DNA of 8,311 nucleotides, taken from assembly GCA_028715665.1 (NCBI GenBank), contig JAQURI010000061.1, positions 1-8,311 of the forward strand. The letters run 5' to 3'. Of this stretch, positions 1 to 5,450 are shown piece by piece. Within the stretch, counting starts at the first letter, position 1. The number at the start of each line of letters is the position of its first letter. Source of the DNA: Candidatus Ratteibacteria bacterium (lineage in GTDB: Bacteria; CAIJMQ01). A program made the position numbers and the translations under genes. Under the pieces are notes generated by a model, which saw only the letters and a program-made list of their open reading frames with translations, ran no database searches and was not told the origin of the DNA.

Positions 1-1
1 A

Positions 2-1087
2 ATTCATGCTTTGGCAACTTCATTAAAGGATTTACGAGAACGGTTGGGAAGGATGGTTGTTGGATATACTTATGATGAAAAACCCGTGACTGCGGAAGAT
101 TTGAAAGTTGCGGGCGCTATGGCAGTGCTCATGAAAGATGCTTTAAAACCGAACCTTGTCCAGACGCTTGAGCACACTCCTGCAATGGTTCACGGATTTC
201 CCTTCGCCAATGTGGCTCACGGCAATAATTCCGTCATAGCCGATTTTGTTGCGCTTAAGTCCGCGGATTATGTGGTTACGGAAAGCGGGTTCGGCGCGGA
301 CTGCGGCGCGGAAAAACTAATCGATGTCGTGTGCAGGCAATCGGGTTTAAAATTGGATTGCGTCGTGATAACTTGTTCGATAAGGGCGTTAAAAATGCAC
401 GGAGGCGCTTTCGTAATGAAGCCGGGACAAAAACTGGACGCGGAACTTTCGGCAAAAGAAAATATGCCTGCCTTGGAAAAGGGCTGCGAAAATTTAAAAG
501 TGCACATAGAGAACATGCGCAGTTTCGGAATACCTGTCGTAGTCACTATAAACACCTTTACGAATGACACCCAAAAAGAAATAGATTTCGTCAAAAAATA
601 TGCGACAGACCACGGGGCAAATTTTGCCGTTCCCATAAACCCGTGGGCAAAAGGCGGCGAAGGATGCCTGGAAGCGGCAAAGGCGGTGGTCAAGGCATGC
701 GATATGCCAAACAATTTCCATTTTCTTTATCCTGATGACATGTCCATAAAAGAAAAAATAGAAACTATTGCAACGAAAATATACCGAGCCGACGGAGTGG
801 ATTATTCTCCCCAAGCCGAAAAACGCATCGAACTTTATACGAAACTCGGCTATGATAAATTGCCGGTTAACATGGCTAAAACTCATCTTTCGCTTTCTCA
901 CGACCCTGATTTAAAAGGCGCGCCGAAAGGATTCAGGGTGCCGATAAGAGACATAAAAGCGTCGGTGGGAGCGGGGTTTTTATATCCGCTTCTCGGCGAA
1001 ATGAGGACAATGCCGGGACTTTCCTCCCATGCGGCATATATGAGAGTCGACATAGACGAAGAAGGAAAAACAGTAGGGCTGTTTTGA
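2..1087 (+). CDS. fhs: Formate-tetrahydrofolate ligase (10-formyl-THF synthetase), C-terminal part, 5' end outside the window
   Basis: This cytosolic enzyme makes 10-formyl-tetrahydrofolate from formate, ATP and THF. It feeds purine synthesis and formyl-Met-tRNA, and in acetogens the methyl branch of the Wood-Ljungdahl pathway. The frame is open from base 2 and joins directly to the TTG at 11, so the TTG is an internal Leu codon and not a start. About 361 residues are visible against roughly 555-560 for the family, so about 200 N-terminal residues, including the P-loop, lie upstream. Family signatures are clear: LGRMVVGYTYD, PNLVQTLEHTPA, PFANVAHGNNSVIA, ADYVVTESGFGADCGAEK, RALKMHGG, PWAKGGEG and the terminal VDIDEEGKTVGLF. 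The stretch after KMHGG is longer than in the Moorella-type enzyme as I recall it. The gene ends in TGA, and a phased repeat island begins 7 bp later. No hairpin-plus-T-run terminator is seen. The window alone cannot show whether the role is anabolic or acetogenic. Confidence 0.96.
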   Translation: MHALATSLKDLRERLGRMVVGYTYDEKPVTAEDLKVAGAMAVLMKDALKPNLVQTLEHTPAMVHGFPFANVAHGNNSVIADFVALKSADYVVTESGFGADCGAEKLIDVVCRQSGLKLDCVVITCSIRALKMHGGAFVMKPGQKLDAELSAKENMPALEKGCENLKVHIENMRSFGIPVVVTINTFTNDTQKEIDFVKKYATDHGANFAVPINPWAKGGEGCLEAAKAVVKACDMPNNFHFLYPDDMSIKEKIETIATKIYRADGVDYSPQAEKRIELYTKLGYDKLPVNMAKTHLSLSHDPDLKGAPKGFRVPIRDIKASVGAGFLYPLLGEMRTMPGLSSHAAYMRVDIDEEGKTVGLF

Positions 1088-1094
1088 GAAACTG

Positions 1095-1199
1095 GTTAAT
1101 AATGGTTTAAAGAGGTTAACAGGGGTTAACATAAGTTACAGAATATTTTAAAAAGCAACCGTTATTAACTGTTATTAACCCATGTTAACTTTTGTTAAC
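1095..1199. repeat. Phased inverted repeat island 1 (GTTAAY family), 4 units + core + 4 inverted units
   Basis: The left arm is four direct 10-bp units starting at 1095, 1105, 1115 and 1125, each beginning GTTAAY except the second (GTTTAA). A 25-bp core follows at 1135-1159. The right arm is four 10-bp units ending at 1169, 1179, 1189 and 1199, each ending in TTAAC, so it is the reverse complement of the same word. Arms are exactly 40 bp each and linkers between words are not conserved. The period is close to one helical turn and the arms could fold back imperfectly. The island fills nearly the whole gap between fhs and alaS and ends 8 bp before the alaS ATG at 1208. It shares its core, inverted, with the island at 4447-4573. 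Function is unknown; candidates are a phased protein-binding array, a 3'-end structure for fhs mRNA, or a dispersed non-coding element. Confidence 0.85.
1135..1159 (-). repeat. Conserved core of island 1 (inverted copy of the core at 4487-4509)
   Basis: Read on the minus strand this 25-bp segment begins GTTGCTTT, has two extra T, and ends AAAATATTCTGTAAC. The core at 4487-4509 on the plus strand is the same except for one A/G change and absence of the two T. The flanking GTTGC and GTAAC form the innermost, imperfectly inverted partial units. The match is far beyond what the AT-rich 10-bp words alone would give, so the two islands are related by descent or by copying. Confidence 0.8.
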
Positions 1200-1207
1200 C
1201 CAAAAAA

Positions 1208-3847
1208 ATGATTATGGAATCAAGTAGAATCAGGACAGAATTCTTGGACTTCTTCAAGAAACACGGGCATATTATCAAGCCCCCGTCTTCGCTTATCCCG
1301 AAAGACGACCCTACCCTTTTATTTACCAGCGCCGGAATGAACCAATTCAAAAAAGAATTTTTGGGACTTGGCGACAGGAAATTAAAAAGGGCAGCAACCT
1401 GCCAGAAATGTTTCAGGACTTCGGATATAGATATCATAGGCAAAAGCCCGCTTCATCATACGTTTTTCGAAATGCTCGGGAATTTTTCTTTCGGCGATTA
1501 TTTCAAAGAAGAAGCAATCCAGTGGGCTTGGCAATTTGTAACAGAAGTATTCAAAATTCCGCAGGAAAATATCTGGATTTCCGTTTATAAAGAAGATAAT
1601 GAGGCCTATAAGATATGGGATAAAGAAATAGGCATCAAAGCGAACAGAATCGCGCGCATGAGCAAAGAAACAAACTGGTGGGACGCGGGAGACACGGGCC
1701 CATGCGGGCCGTGTTCGGAAATAATAATCGACAGAGGAAAAGCATTCGGATGCGGCAAGAAAAACTGCGACATAACATGCGACTGCGGACGTTATCTTGA
1801 GCTTTGGAACCTTGTATTTACTCAATTCAACAGAAAAGAAGACGGAAGCCTGGAGCCGCTGCCGCAAAAAAATATAGACACCGGGATGGGGCTGGAAAGG
1901 GCTTGCTCAATCATGCAAAAGATGGAAGACAACTTTCTCACCGACCTTTTTACCCCGCTTGTCCAGTTAATCTGCGAAAAAGCGAAAACGAAATACGACA
2001 AAGAAAGTATAAGGCCTATAAGAATTATTTCCGACCATATAAGAGCAATTACATTTTTAATTTCCGACGGTGTTTTTCCTTCAAACGACGGAAAAGGTTA
2101 TGTTTTAAGAAGATTGATAAGAAATGCCGCAAGGCAGGGAGAAAAAATAAACCTTAAAATGCCCTTCCTTTTCGAACTTGTGCCCACGGTAACAAGGACG
2201 ATGTCGGGCTCATATCCAGATTTAAAGGACAGGAAAGAGCATGTTATCCAGGTATTGAAAAGCGAGGAAGATTCCTATAAACGCACTCTTACGGAAGGTT
2301 CAAAAATTTTGGAGGAGATTTTCGCTAAACACAAAGAAAAGAAACAAAAAGTCATATCGGGCAAGGAACTATTCAAACTTTACGACACATACGGCATGCC
2401 TTTTGATTTAGTGGAAGAAATCGCAAAAGACGAGGGGTTCGGCGTGGACAAAGCCGCTTTCCAGAAAGAAATGGACATCCAGAAAGAAAAAGGCCGCCTC
2501 GCCTGGACTGGAGAAATGAAAACTTCCGACAAGGAAACATTATATGCGCACCTTTCGGAAAAATTCGGCTCAACGAAATTCGTCGGCTATGAAAAACTGG
2601 AATGCGACAGCGAAATTTTATCCGTTATAAAAGACAATGTTGACTATAAAGGGAAGATAGGCAAAGCAGAAGTCGGATTAATCGTGGGAATCACTCCTTT
2701 TTATGCGGAGATGGGAGGACAAGTTTTCGACAAGGGGACATTCCAAACAAAGAACGCAAAAGGCGCCATAGATAATGTTTATTACGGAAAAGAGGGATTA
2801 ATAGTCCACCACGCAAAAATAGAGGAAGGCGAAATAGAAAAAGGGGATAAAATACATCTTGCGGTAAACAAACAAAGAAGGCAGAACATTTCCTGCCACC
2901 ATACCGCGACACACCTATTGCAATATGCTCTTAGAACGGTATTGGGAAGCCATATCCAGCAATCGGGCTCGCTTGTCGAAGAGAATTATTTAAGGTTCGA
3001 CTTCTCTCATTTTTCGCAACTCAAAAAAGATGAACTTTCGAAAATAGAAGAACTCGTCAACGAAAAAATACGGGAAACTCTTCCCGTCAAAATAGACACA
3101 TTGTCTTTATCAGAAGCTAAAAACAGAGGTGCTTTGAGTTTCTTCGGGGAAAAATACGGGGAACTGGTGCGAATGGTTTCCGTAGGAGACATCAGCAAGG
3201 AATTATGCGGCGGGATTCACGTAAAAAATACCGGCGAAATAGGCGCATTCCATATCTTAAACGAAAATTCCGTGGGCAAGGGCTTAAGAAGAATCGAAGC
3301 AGTCGCGGGAAAGCCTGCATATGTCTCCGTCAAAAATAAAATGTATTCCGTCGAAAAAATATCCGAACTTTTAAAGGTATCTCCGGAATCCATAGACAAA
3401 AGAATCCAGGAACTGCTCGAACATCAAAGAACCCTTTCCAAAAAAATAGAATCGTTAACGGAAAAAACCCTGTTCGAAAAAATAAAAAACTTATCAGACA
3501 AAGCAAAAGTCGTAAACGGGATAAATTTAATTGTCTCGAGGGTAGATGATATAGACCGGGAAACCCTTAGAAAAGCCGTTGATGTTTTAAAAGACAAAAC
3601 TAAAAAAGACGGAATAATCGTCCTCGGGGGAGTAAAAGACGATAGTGTCATATTTGTCGGCAGACTTACAAAAGATTTAGCAGAAAAAGGAATGAACATG
3701 GGTATGGTAATAAGCGAGATTTCAAAAATCGCCGGCGGAAGCGGCGGCGGAAGAGCGGACATGGCTATGGGCGGCGGCAAAGACATAAGTAAATTGGATA
3801 AGGCATTGCAGGAAGTAGAGAATATCGTTAAGAAACAAATTAAATAA
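1208..3847 (+). CDS. alaS: Alanyl-tRNA synthetase
   Basis: This is the class II synthetase that charges tRNA-Ala in the cytosol and hydrolyses mischarged Ser/Gly-tRNA-Ala. At 879 residues it is full length for the bacterial family. The catalytic domain covers about residues 3-240, with LLFTSAGMNQF (38-48), HHTFFEMLGNFSFGDYF (83-99) and motif 3 DTGMGLER (224-231). A Cys-rich insert has C166, C169, C182, C187, C191 and C193, as in many bacterial AlaRS. The tRNA-recognition region follows. The editing domain holds the zinc set H565, H569, C667 and H671 (HTATH and CGGIH). A DHHA1-type C-terminal domain ends with the Gly-rich GGSGGGRADMAMGGG (843-857). The start is ambiguous: ATG at 1208 gives MIMESSRIR, while ATG at 1214 (MESSRIRTEF) fits the usual AlaRS N-terminus better. 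Neither has a Shine-Dalgarno, and both lie directly against repeat island 1. No T-box or attenuator fits in the 120-bp leader. Confidence 0.98.
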   Translation: MIMESSRIRTEFLDFFKKHGHIIKPPSSLIPKDDPTLLFTSAGMNQFKKEFLGLGDRKLKRAATCQKCFRTSDIDIIGKSPLHHTFFEMLGNFSFGDYFKEEAIQWAWQFVTEVFKIPQENIWISVYKEDNEAYKIWDKEIGIKANRIARMSKETNWWDAGDTGPCGPCSEIIIDRGKAFGCGKKNCDITCDCGRYLELWNLVFTQFNRKEDGSLEPLPQKNIDTGMGLERACSIMQKMEDNFLTDLFTPLVQLICEKAKTKYDKESIRPIRIISDHIRAITFLISDGVFPSNDGKGYVLRRLIRNAARQGEKINLKMPFLFELVPTVTRTMSGSYPDLKDRKEHVIQVLKSEEDSYKRTLTEGSKILEEIFAKHKEKKQKVISGKELFKLYDTYGMPFDLVEEIAKDEGFGVDKAAFQKEMDIQKEKGRLAWTGEMKTSDKETLYAHLSEKFGSTKFVGYEKLECDSEILSVIKDNVDYKGKIGKAEVGLIVGITPFYAEMGGQVFDKGTFQTKNAKGAIDNVYYGKEGLIVHHAKIEEGEIEKGDKIHLAVNKQRRQNISCHHTATHLLQYALRTVLGSHIQQSGSLVEENYLRFDFSHFSQLKKDELSKIEELVNEKIRETLPVKIDTLSLSEAKNRGALSFFGEKYGELVRMVSVGDISKELCGGIHVKNTGEIGAFHILNENSVGKGLRRIEAVAGKPAYVSVKNKMYSVEKISELLKVSPESIDKRIQELLEHQRTLSKKIESLTEKTLFEKIKNLSDKAKVVNGINLIVSRVDDIDRETLRKAVDVLKDKTKKDGIIVLGGVKDDSVIFVGRLTKDLAEKGMNMGMVISEISKIAGGSGGGRADMAMGGGKDISKLDKALQEVENIVKKQIK

Positions 3848-3848
3848 A

Positions 3849-3949
3849 GAAATACTTAGAAATACAGTAGATATACATGGAAATATAGTAGCTGTTATAT
3901 GAGGTACAATTTATTTCAATCATATTTCTAAATATTTCAATTGTATTTC
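3849..3949. repeat. Phased inverted repeat island 2 (GAAATA family), 10/11-bp period
   Basis: The left arm has words GAAATA or GATATA starting at 3849, 3859, 3870 and 3880, with spacings 10, 11, 10, and 11 more to the core edge. The right arm has the reverse-complement word, with its terminal C at 3917, 3928, 3938 and 3949 (spacings 11, 10, 11). The mean period is therefore 10.5 bp. The paired outer and inner words are equidistant from a centre near 3899 to within 1 bp. The central 17 bp (3891-3907) are not repetitive. The island starts 1 bp after the alaS stop and ends 23 bp before the NYN-protein ATG. It has the same architecture as island 1 with a different word. No unambiguous promoter or intrinsic terminator was found inside; TGTTATATG near 3893-3901 is a possible extended -10 but lacks a -35. 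Confidence 0.8.
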
Positions 3950-3972
3950 CATTTATTTTTGGTTTCTAAAAT

Positions 3973-4440
3973 ATGCTTATCGTCGACGGGTACAATGTCC
4001 TGATGCAGATGGGACTGAAAGACAAAACTCTTGAAGCAAGAAGAAACCATTTTGTCAGAATACTAAATGCCAGGAACAGAATGTTTGGCGGCATTATGGT
4101 CGTTTTTGACGGAAAAGAAGAAGTCGCTGACTTTCCCAAAAAAGAAAGAAGTGATGTAAGCGTTTTTTTCACAAAAGATAGAATCGCAGACGACCATATC
4201 AAATACTTAATAGAAAAAAGCAAAAATCCCAAATCTTTAACGATAGCCACCGATGACAGGGAAGTAAAGGACTTTGCCAAAATGCACGGTGCAAAATTAA
4301 TTTCTTCCCGAGAACTTATAGATAAGGTTGTCCCTCAGCAGAAAGAAATCCCCGAAGCCGAAGAGAATAAAGACGATTTTTTAAAAAGCGCCAAGGCAAA
4401 AGCGATTACTGAAGAATTGAAGAAGAAGTGGGGAATATAA
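3973..4440 (+). CDS. NYN-domain protein of the YacP/Rae1 (DUF901) type, putative ribonuclease
   Basis: This is a 155-residue soluble protein with a PIN-like NYN fold. Characterised relatives such as Bacillus Rae1 (YacP) are ribosome-associated endoribonucleases, so an RNA-cleaving role is inferred, not shown. The N-terminal strand MLIVDGYNVL carries D5 and N8. IMVVFDGKEE (41-50) carries D46. VSVFFTKDRIADDHIKYL (62-79) matches the Rae1 segment VEVIFTKENETADERI, with acidic D73/D74. TIATDDREVKDFA (90-102) supplies D94/D95, and the SSRELID helix follows. The last about 30 residues are a charged, probably helical Lys/Glu tail (KAITEELKKKWGI). The start is fixed because VDGYN lies at residues 4-8. 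There is no Shine-Dalgarno, and TTTCTAAA directly precedes ATG. The gene follows alaS on the same strand after 125 bp of repeat island, so cotranscription is possible but unproven. Confidence 0.85.
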   Translation: MLIVDGYNVLMQMGLKDKTLEARRNHFVRILNARNRMFGGIMVVFDGKEEVADFPKKERSDVSVFFTKDRIADDHIKYLIEKSKNPKSLTIATDDREVKDFAKMHGAKLISSRELIDKVVPQQKEIPEAEENKDDFLKSAKAKAITEELKKKWGI

Positions 4441-4486
4441 ATACTAGTTAATAATTGTTAACATAAGTTAACAATGGTTAATATGG

Positions 4487-4509
4487 GTTGCTTTAAAATG
4501 TTCTGTAAC
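4487..4509 (+). repeat. Conserved core of island 3
   Basis: The segment begins GTTGCTTT and ends AAAATGTTCTGTAAC. It matches the minus-strand sequence of 1135-1159 at 22 of 23 positions, with a 2-bp T indel. The conserved part includes non-palindromic bases, so it gives the islands a direction; island 1 and island 3 point opposite ways. Confidence 0.8.
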
Positions 4510-4512
4510 CCT

Positions 4513-4540
4513 GCCCGCCAATCTTTGGGCGGGCTTTTTT
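4513..4540 (+). terminator. Rho-independent terminator of the NYN-protein gene
   Basis: A 7-bp GC stem GCCCGCC (4513-4519) pairs with GGCGGGC (4528-4534) across an 8-nt loop. Six T follow at 4535-4540. It acts on plus-strand transcripts and lies 73 bp after the NYN stop. The minus-strand reading has no T-run, so it would not terminate the convergent deacetylase transcript in the same way. The T-run belongs to the first right-arm unit of repeat island 3. Confidence 0.85.
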
Positions 4541-4581
4541 AACCTTTGTTAACCCTTATTAACCTATATTAACCTTTGGGT

Positions 4582-5292
4582 TTATCTGTATTTAAACTCC
4601 ACATACCTTATAAAACGAAGCAAGTTGTGCTTATCTTTGATGCCTATTCTTTTAAGTTCGTAGGGATTATCGCCTTGTTTTATGCGGCCTCTTTTCGTAG
4701 TTAAAGCGCCTTTATATCCGACTTCTTTTAAGATTTTTTCCGTTTTAGCATCAAAATGGCCGTACGGATAACACAAAAAATCGGCTTTCTTATTGAGCCC
4801 TTTTTCGATTATTTCTTTGGAGACGGTAACTTCCTCGCGGATTTTCCGTTCGTCTAATTTAGGAAGCGACGGATGCGTATGTGTATGCGGCTGAAAATCG
4901 ATCCCGTAATCCGCCATTTCTTTTATTTTTTCCCATGAAAGAAGCGGTTCTTTTATCGTCTCTTTGCTGTTTCCCCATCCGGATAAACCCGCGATATCCC
5001 TTGTTATAAGGAAAATAGTCGCGGTGAAACCGAATTTCTTAAGAACCGGGAAAGCGTTTATATAGTTATCTTCATAGCCGTCGTCAAAGGTGAGAATTAT
5101 AGATTTCTTAGGAATCTCCTTTCCGCAAGAAAGCCACTGGAGCAAATCCTCCAAACTAATGGTTTTATAGCCGCGCCATTTTAGATCTTTCATCTGGCTG
5201 TGGAACTTATCGGGAGAAACATAGAGGTCGCGGATTTTTGCTCCCGGAATAGGAAAATTAATTTTATGGTAAAAAAGTATCGGGATTTTCAT
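4582..5292 (-). CDS. Polysaccharide deacetylase family protein (NodB homology, CE4)
   Basis: This 236-residue NodB-fold enzyme is predicted to remove N- or O-acetyl groups from a glycan in a metal-dependent way. Motif 1 is LTFDDGYED, with catalytic base D70 and metal ligand D71. Motif 2 is HTHTHPSL, with ligands H136 and H140. The motif 3 equivalent is CYPYGHFD (174-181). The N-terminus IPILFYHKI and the ending ALTTKRGRI...YELKRIGI are typical of small CE4 proteins of the PgaB/YadE-like group. It is a single-domain protein. No signal peptide or membrane segment is visible at MKIPILFYHKINFPIPG, although many relatives are exported; a cytosolic or non-classically exported location follows if the start is right. 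An extended -10 only about 16 bp upstream supports this start. There is no Shine-Dalgarno. The gene is divergent from the GH10 gene, which hints at shared glycan metabolism. The substrate cannot be deduced. Confidence 0.92.
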   Translation of the reverse strand: MKIPILFYHKINFPIPGAKIRDLYVSPDKFHSQMKDLKWRGYKTISLEDLLQWLSCGKEIPKKSIILTFDDGYEDNYINAFPVLKKFGFTATIFLITRDIAGLSGWGNSKETIKEPLLSWEKIKEMADYGIDFQPHTHTHPSLPKLDERKIREEVTVSKEIIEKGLNKKADFLCYPYGHFDAKTEKILKEVGYKGALTTKRGRIKQGDNPYELKRIGIKDKHNLLRFIRYVEFKYR

Positions 5293-5307
5293 TTTATTTC
5301 GGAATGG

Positions 5308-5336
5308 ATTATATCAAATAAACAAAAAGTTGTTCC
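5308..5336 (-). promoter_or_regulatory. Predicted sigma-70-type promoter of the deacetylase gene (extended -10)
   Basis: On the minus strand the -10 is a perfect TATAAT (5308-5313) preceded by TGA, giving an extended TGnTATAAT. A weak -35, GGAACA (5331-5336), lies at 17-bp spacing. The expected start point near 5301 leaves only about 9 nt before the ATG at 5292, and that leader has no Shine-Dalgarno. The mRNA would be almost leaderless. Confidence 0.6.
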
Positions 5337-5392
5337 GATAAGCTTACCCGCACCGTAAAGCCCCGCGATTTAGCACGGGGAGCGGGATTCAC
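5332..5392. other. GC-rich palindromic segment resembling an IS200/IS605-type right end, possible remnant
   Basis: A GC-rich patch in an AT-rich promoter gap contains CCGTAAAG, then CCCCG (5361-5365) pairing with CGGGG (5376-5380) around a GATTTAG loop, then AGCGGGATTCAC. From memory, hairpins with an AAGCCCCGC...GCGGGGAG...TTCAC pattern occur at the 3' ends of tnpB-bearing IS200/IS605 elements, where they form the right end and the omega-RNA scaffold. No tnpA or tnpB is present, so this would be a solo end or relic. Other pairings exist, for example CCGTAAA (5353-5359) with TTTACGG (5399-5405), so a regulatory structure is an alternative. A terminator is unlikely because it lies between two outward-facing promoters. 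Confidence 0.4.
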
Positions 5393-5393
5393 T

Positions 5394-5422
5394 TTGATTT
5401 TTACGGGGCAAAATGGTATAAG
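5394..5422 (+). promoter_or_regulatory. Predicted sigma-70-type promoter of the GH10 gene
   Basis: The -35 TTGATT (5394-5399) and the -10 TATAAG (5417-5422) are separated by 17 bp. TGG directly before the -10 makes it an extended -10. Transcription would begin near 5429 and give a leader of about 22 nt. The -35 abuts the palindromic segment, so a remnant mobile-element end may have helped create this promoter. Confidence 0.6.
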
Positions 5423-5437
5423 AGCCGTTCAAATGTG

Positions 5438-5445
5438 AAAGGAAA
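5438..5445 (+). promoter_or_regulatory. Shine-Dalgarno of the GH10 gene
   Basis: AAAGGAAA, with AGGA at 5440-5443, lies 7 nt before the ATG at 5451. It is the only convincing Shine-Dalgarno among the gene starts in this window, and it supports a start that leaves the protein without a signal peptide. Confidence 0.7.
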
Positions 5446-5450
5446 TCCCA

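Larger units (their letters stand above)
4447..4573. repeat. Phased inverted repeat island 3 (GTTAAY family) with an embedded terminator
   Basis: The left arm is four exact 10-bp units at 4447, 4457, 4467 and 4477, all starting GTTAAY. The 23-bp core is 4487-4509. A 24-bp non-repetitive segment (4510-4533) follows and carries the stem of a terminator. The right arm is four 10-bp units ending in TTAAC at 4543, 4553, 4563 and 4573. Without the 24-bp segment the plan is 40+23+40 bp, matching island 1 (40+25+40) in the opposite orientation. The island sits between the convergent NYN-protein and deacetylase genes and ends 8 bp from the deacetylase stop codon. Confidence 0.85.

Noticed and set aside
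11..13. TTG at 11 as the start of the fhs product
   Set aside because: The frame is open upstream to the window edge and the protein lacks about 200 N-terminal residues of the family, so this is an internal codon.
1095..1199. CRISPR array
   Set aside because: Units are 10 bp with 4-bp linkers and are inverted across a centre; there are no repeat-spacer units of usual size and no cas genes.
1095..1199. Replication origin or iterons
   Set aside because: GTTAAY is not a DnaA box, several similar islands occur within 8 kb, and no replication initiator or partition gene is nearby.
1088..1207. T-box or other amino-acid-responsive leader upstream of alaS
   Set aside because: The gap is fully taken up by the phased repeat island; no T-box sequence or terminator/antiterminator pair is visible.
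3424..3786. Antisense open frame over the alaS 3' part
   Set aside because: It lies opposite a strongly conserved AlaRS region, has low-complexity Ser/Phe/Pro composition and no start signals; a shadow of alaS.
4441..4581. Integron attC site, because the islands are imperfect inverted repeats at gene 3' ends with GTT/AAC ends
   Set aside because: The arms are multi-unit phased arrays with GTTAAY pointing the wrong way round, neighbouring genes lie on both strands and include housekeeping alaS, and no integrase is present.
5361..5380. Rho-independent terminator in the divergent gap
   Set aside because: The stem is short and not followed by a T-run on either strand within a usual distance, and it lies between two outward promoters with no gene ending there.
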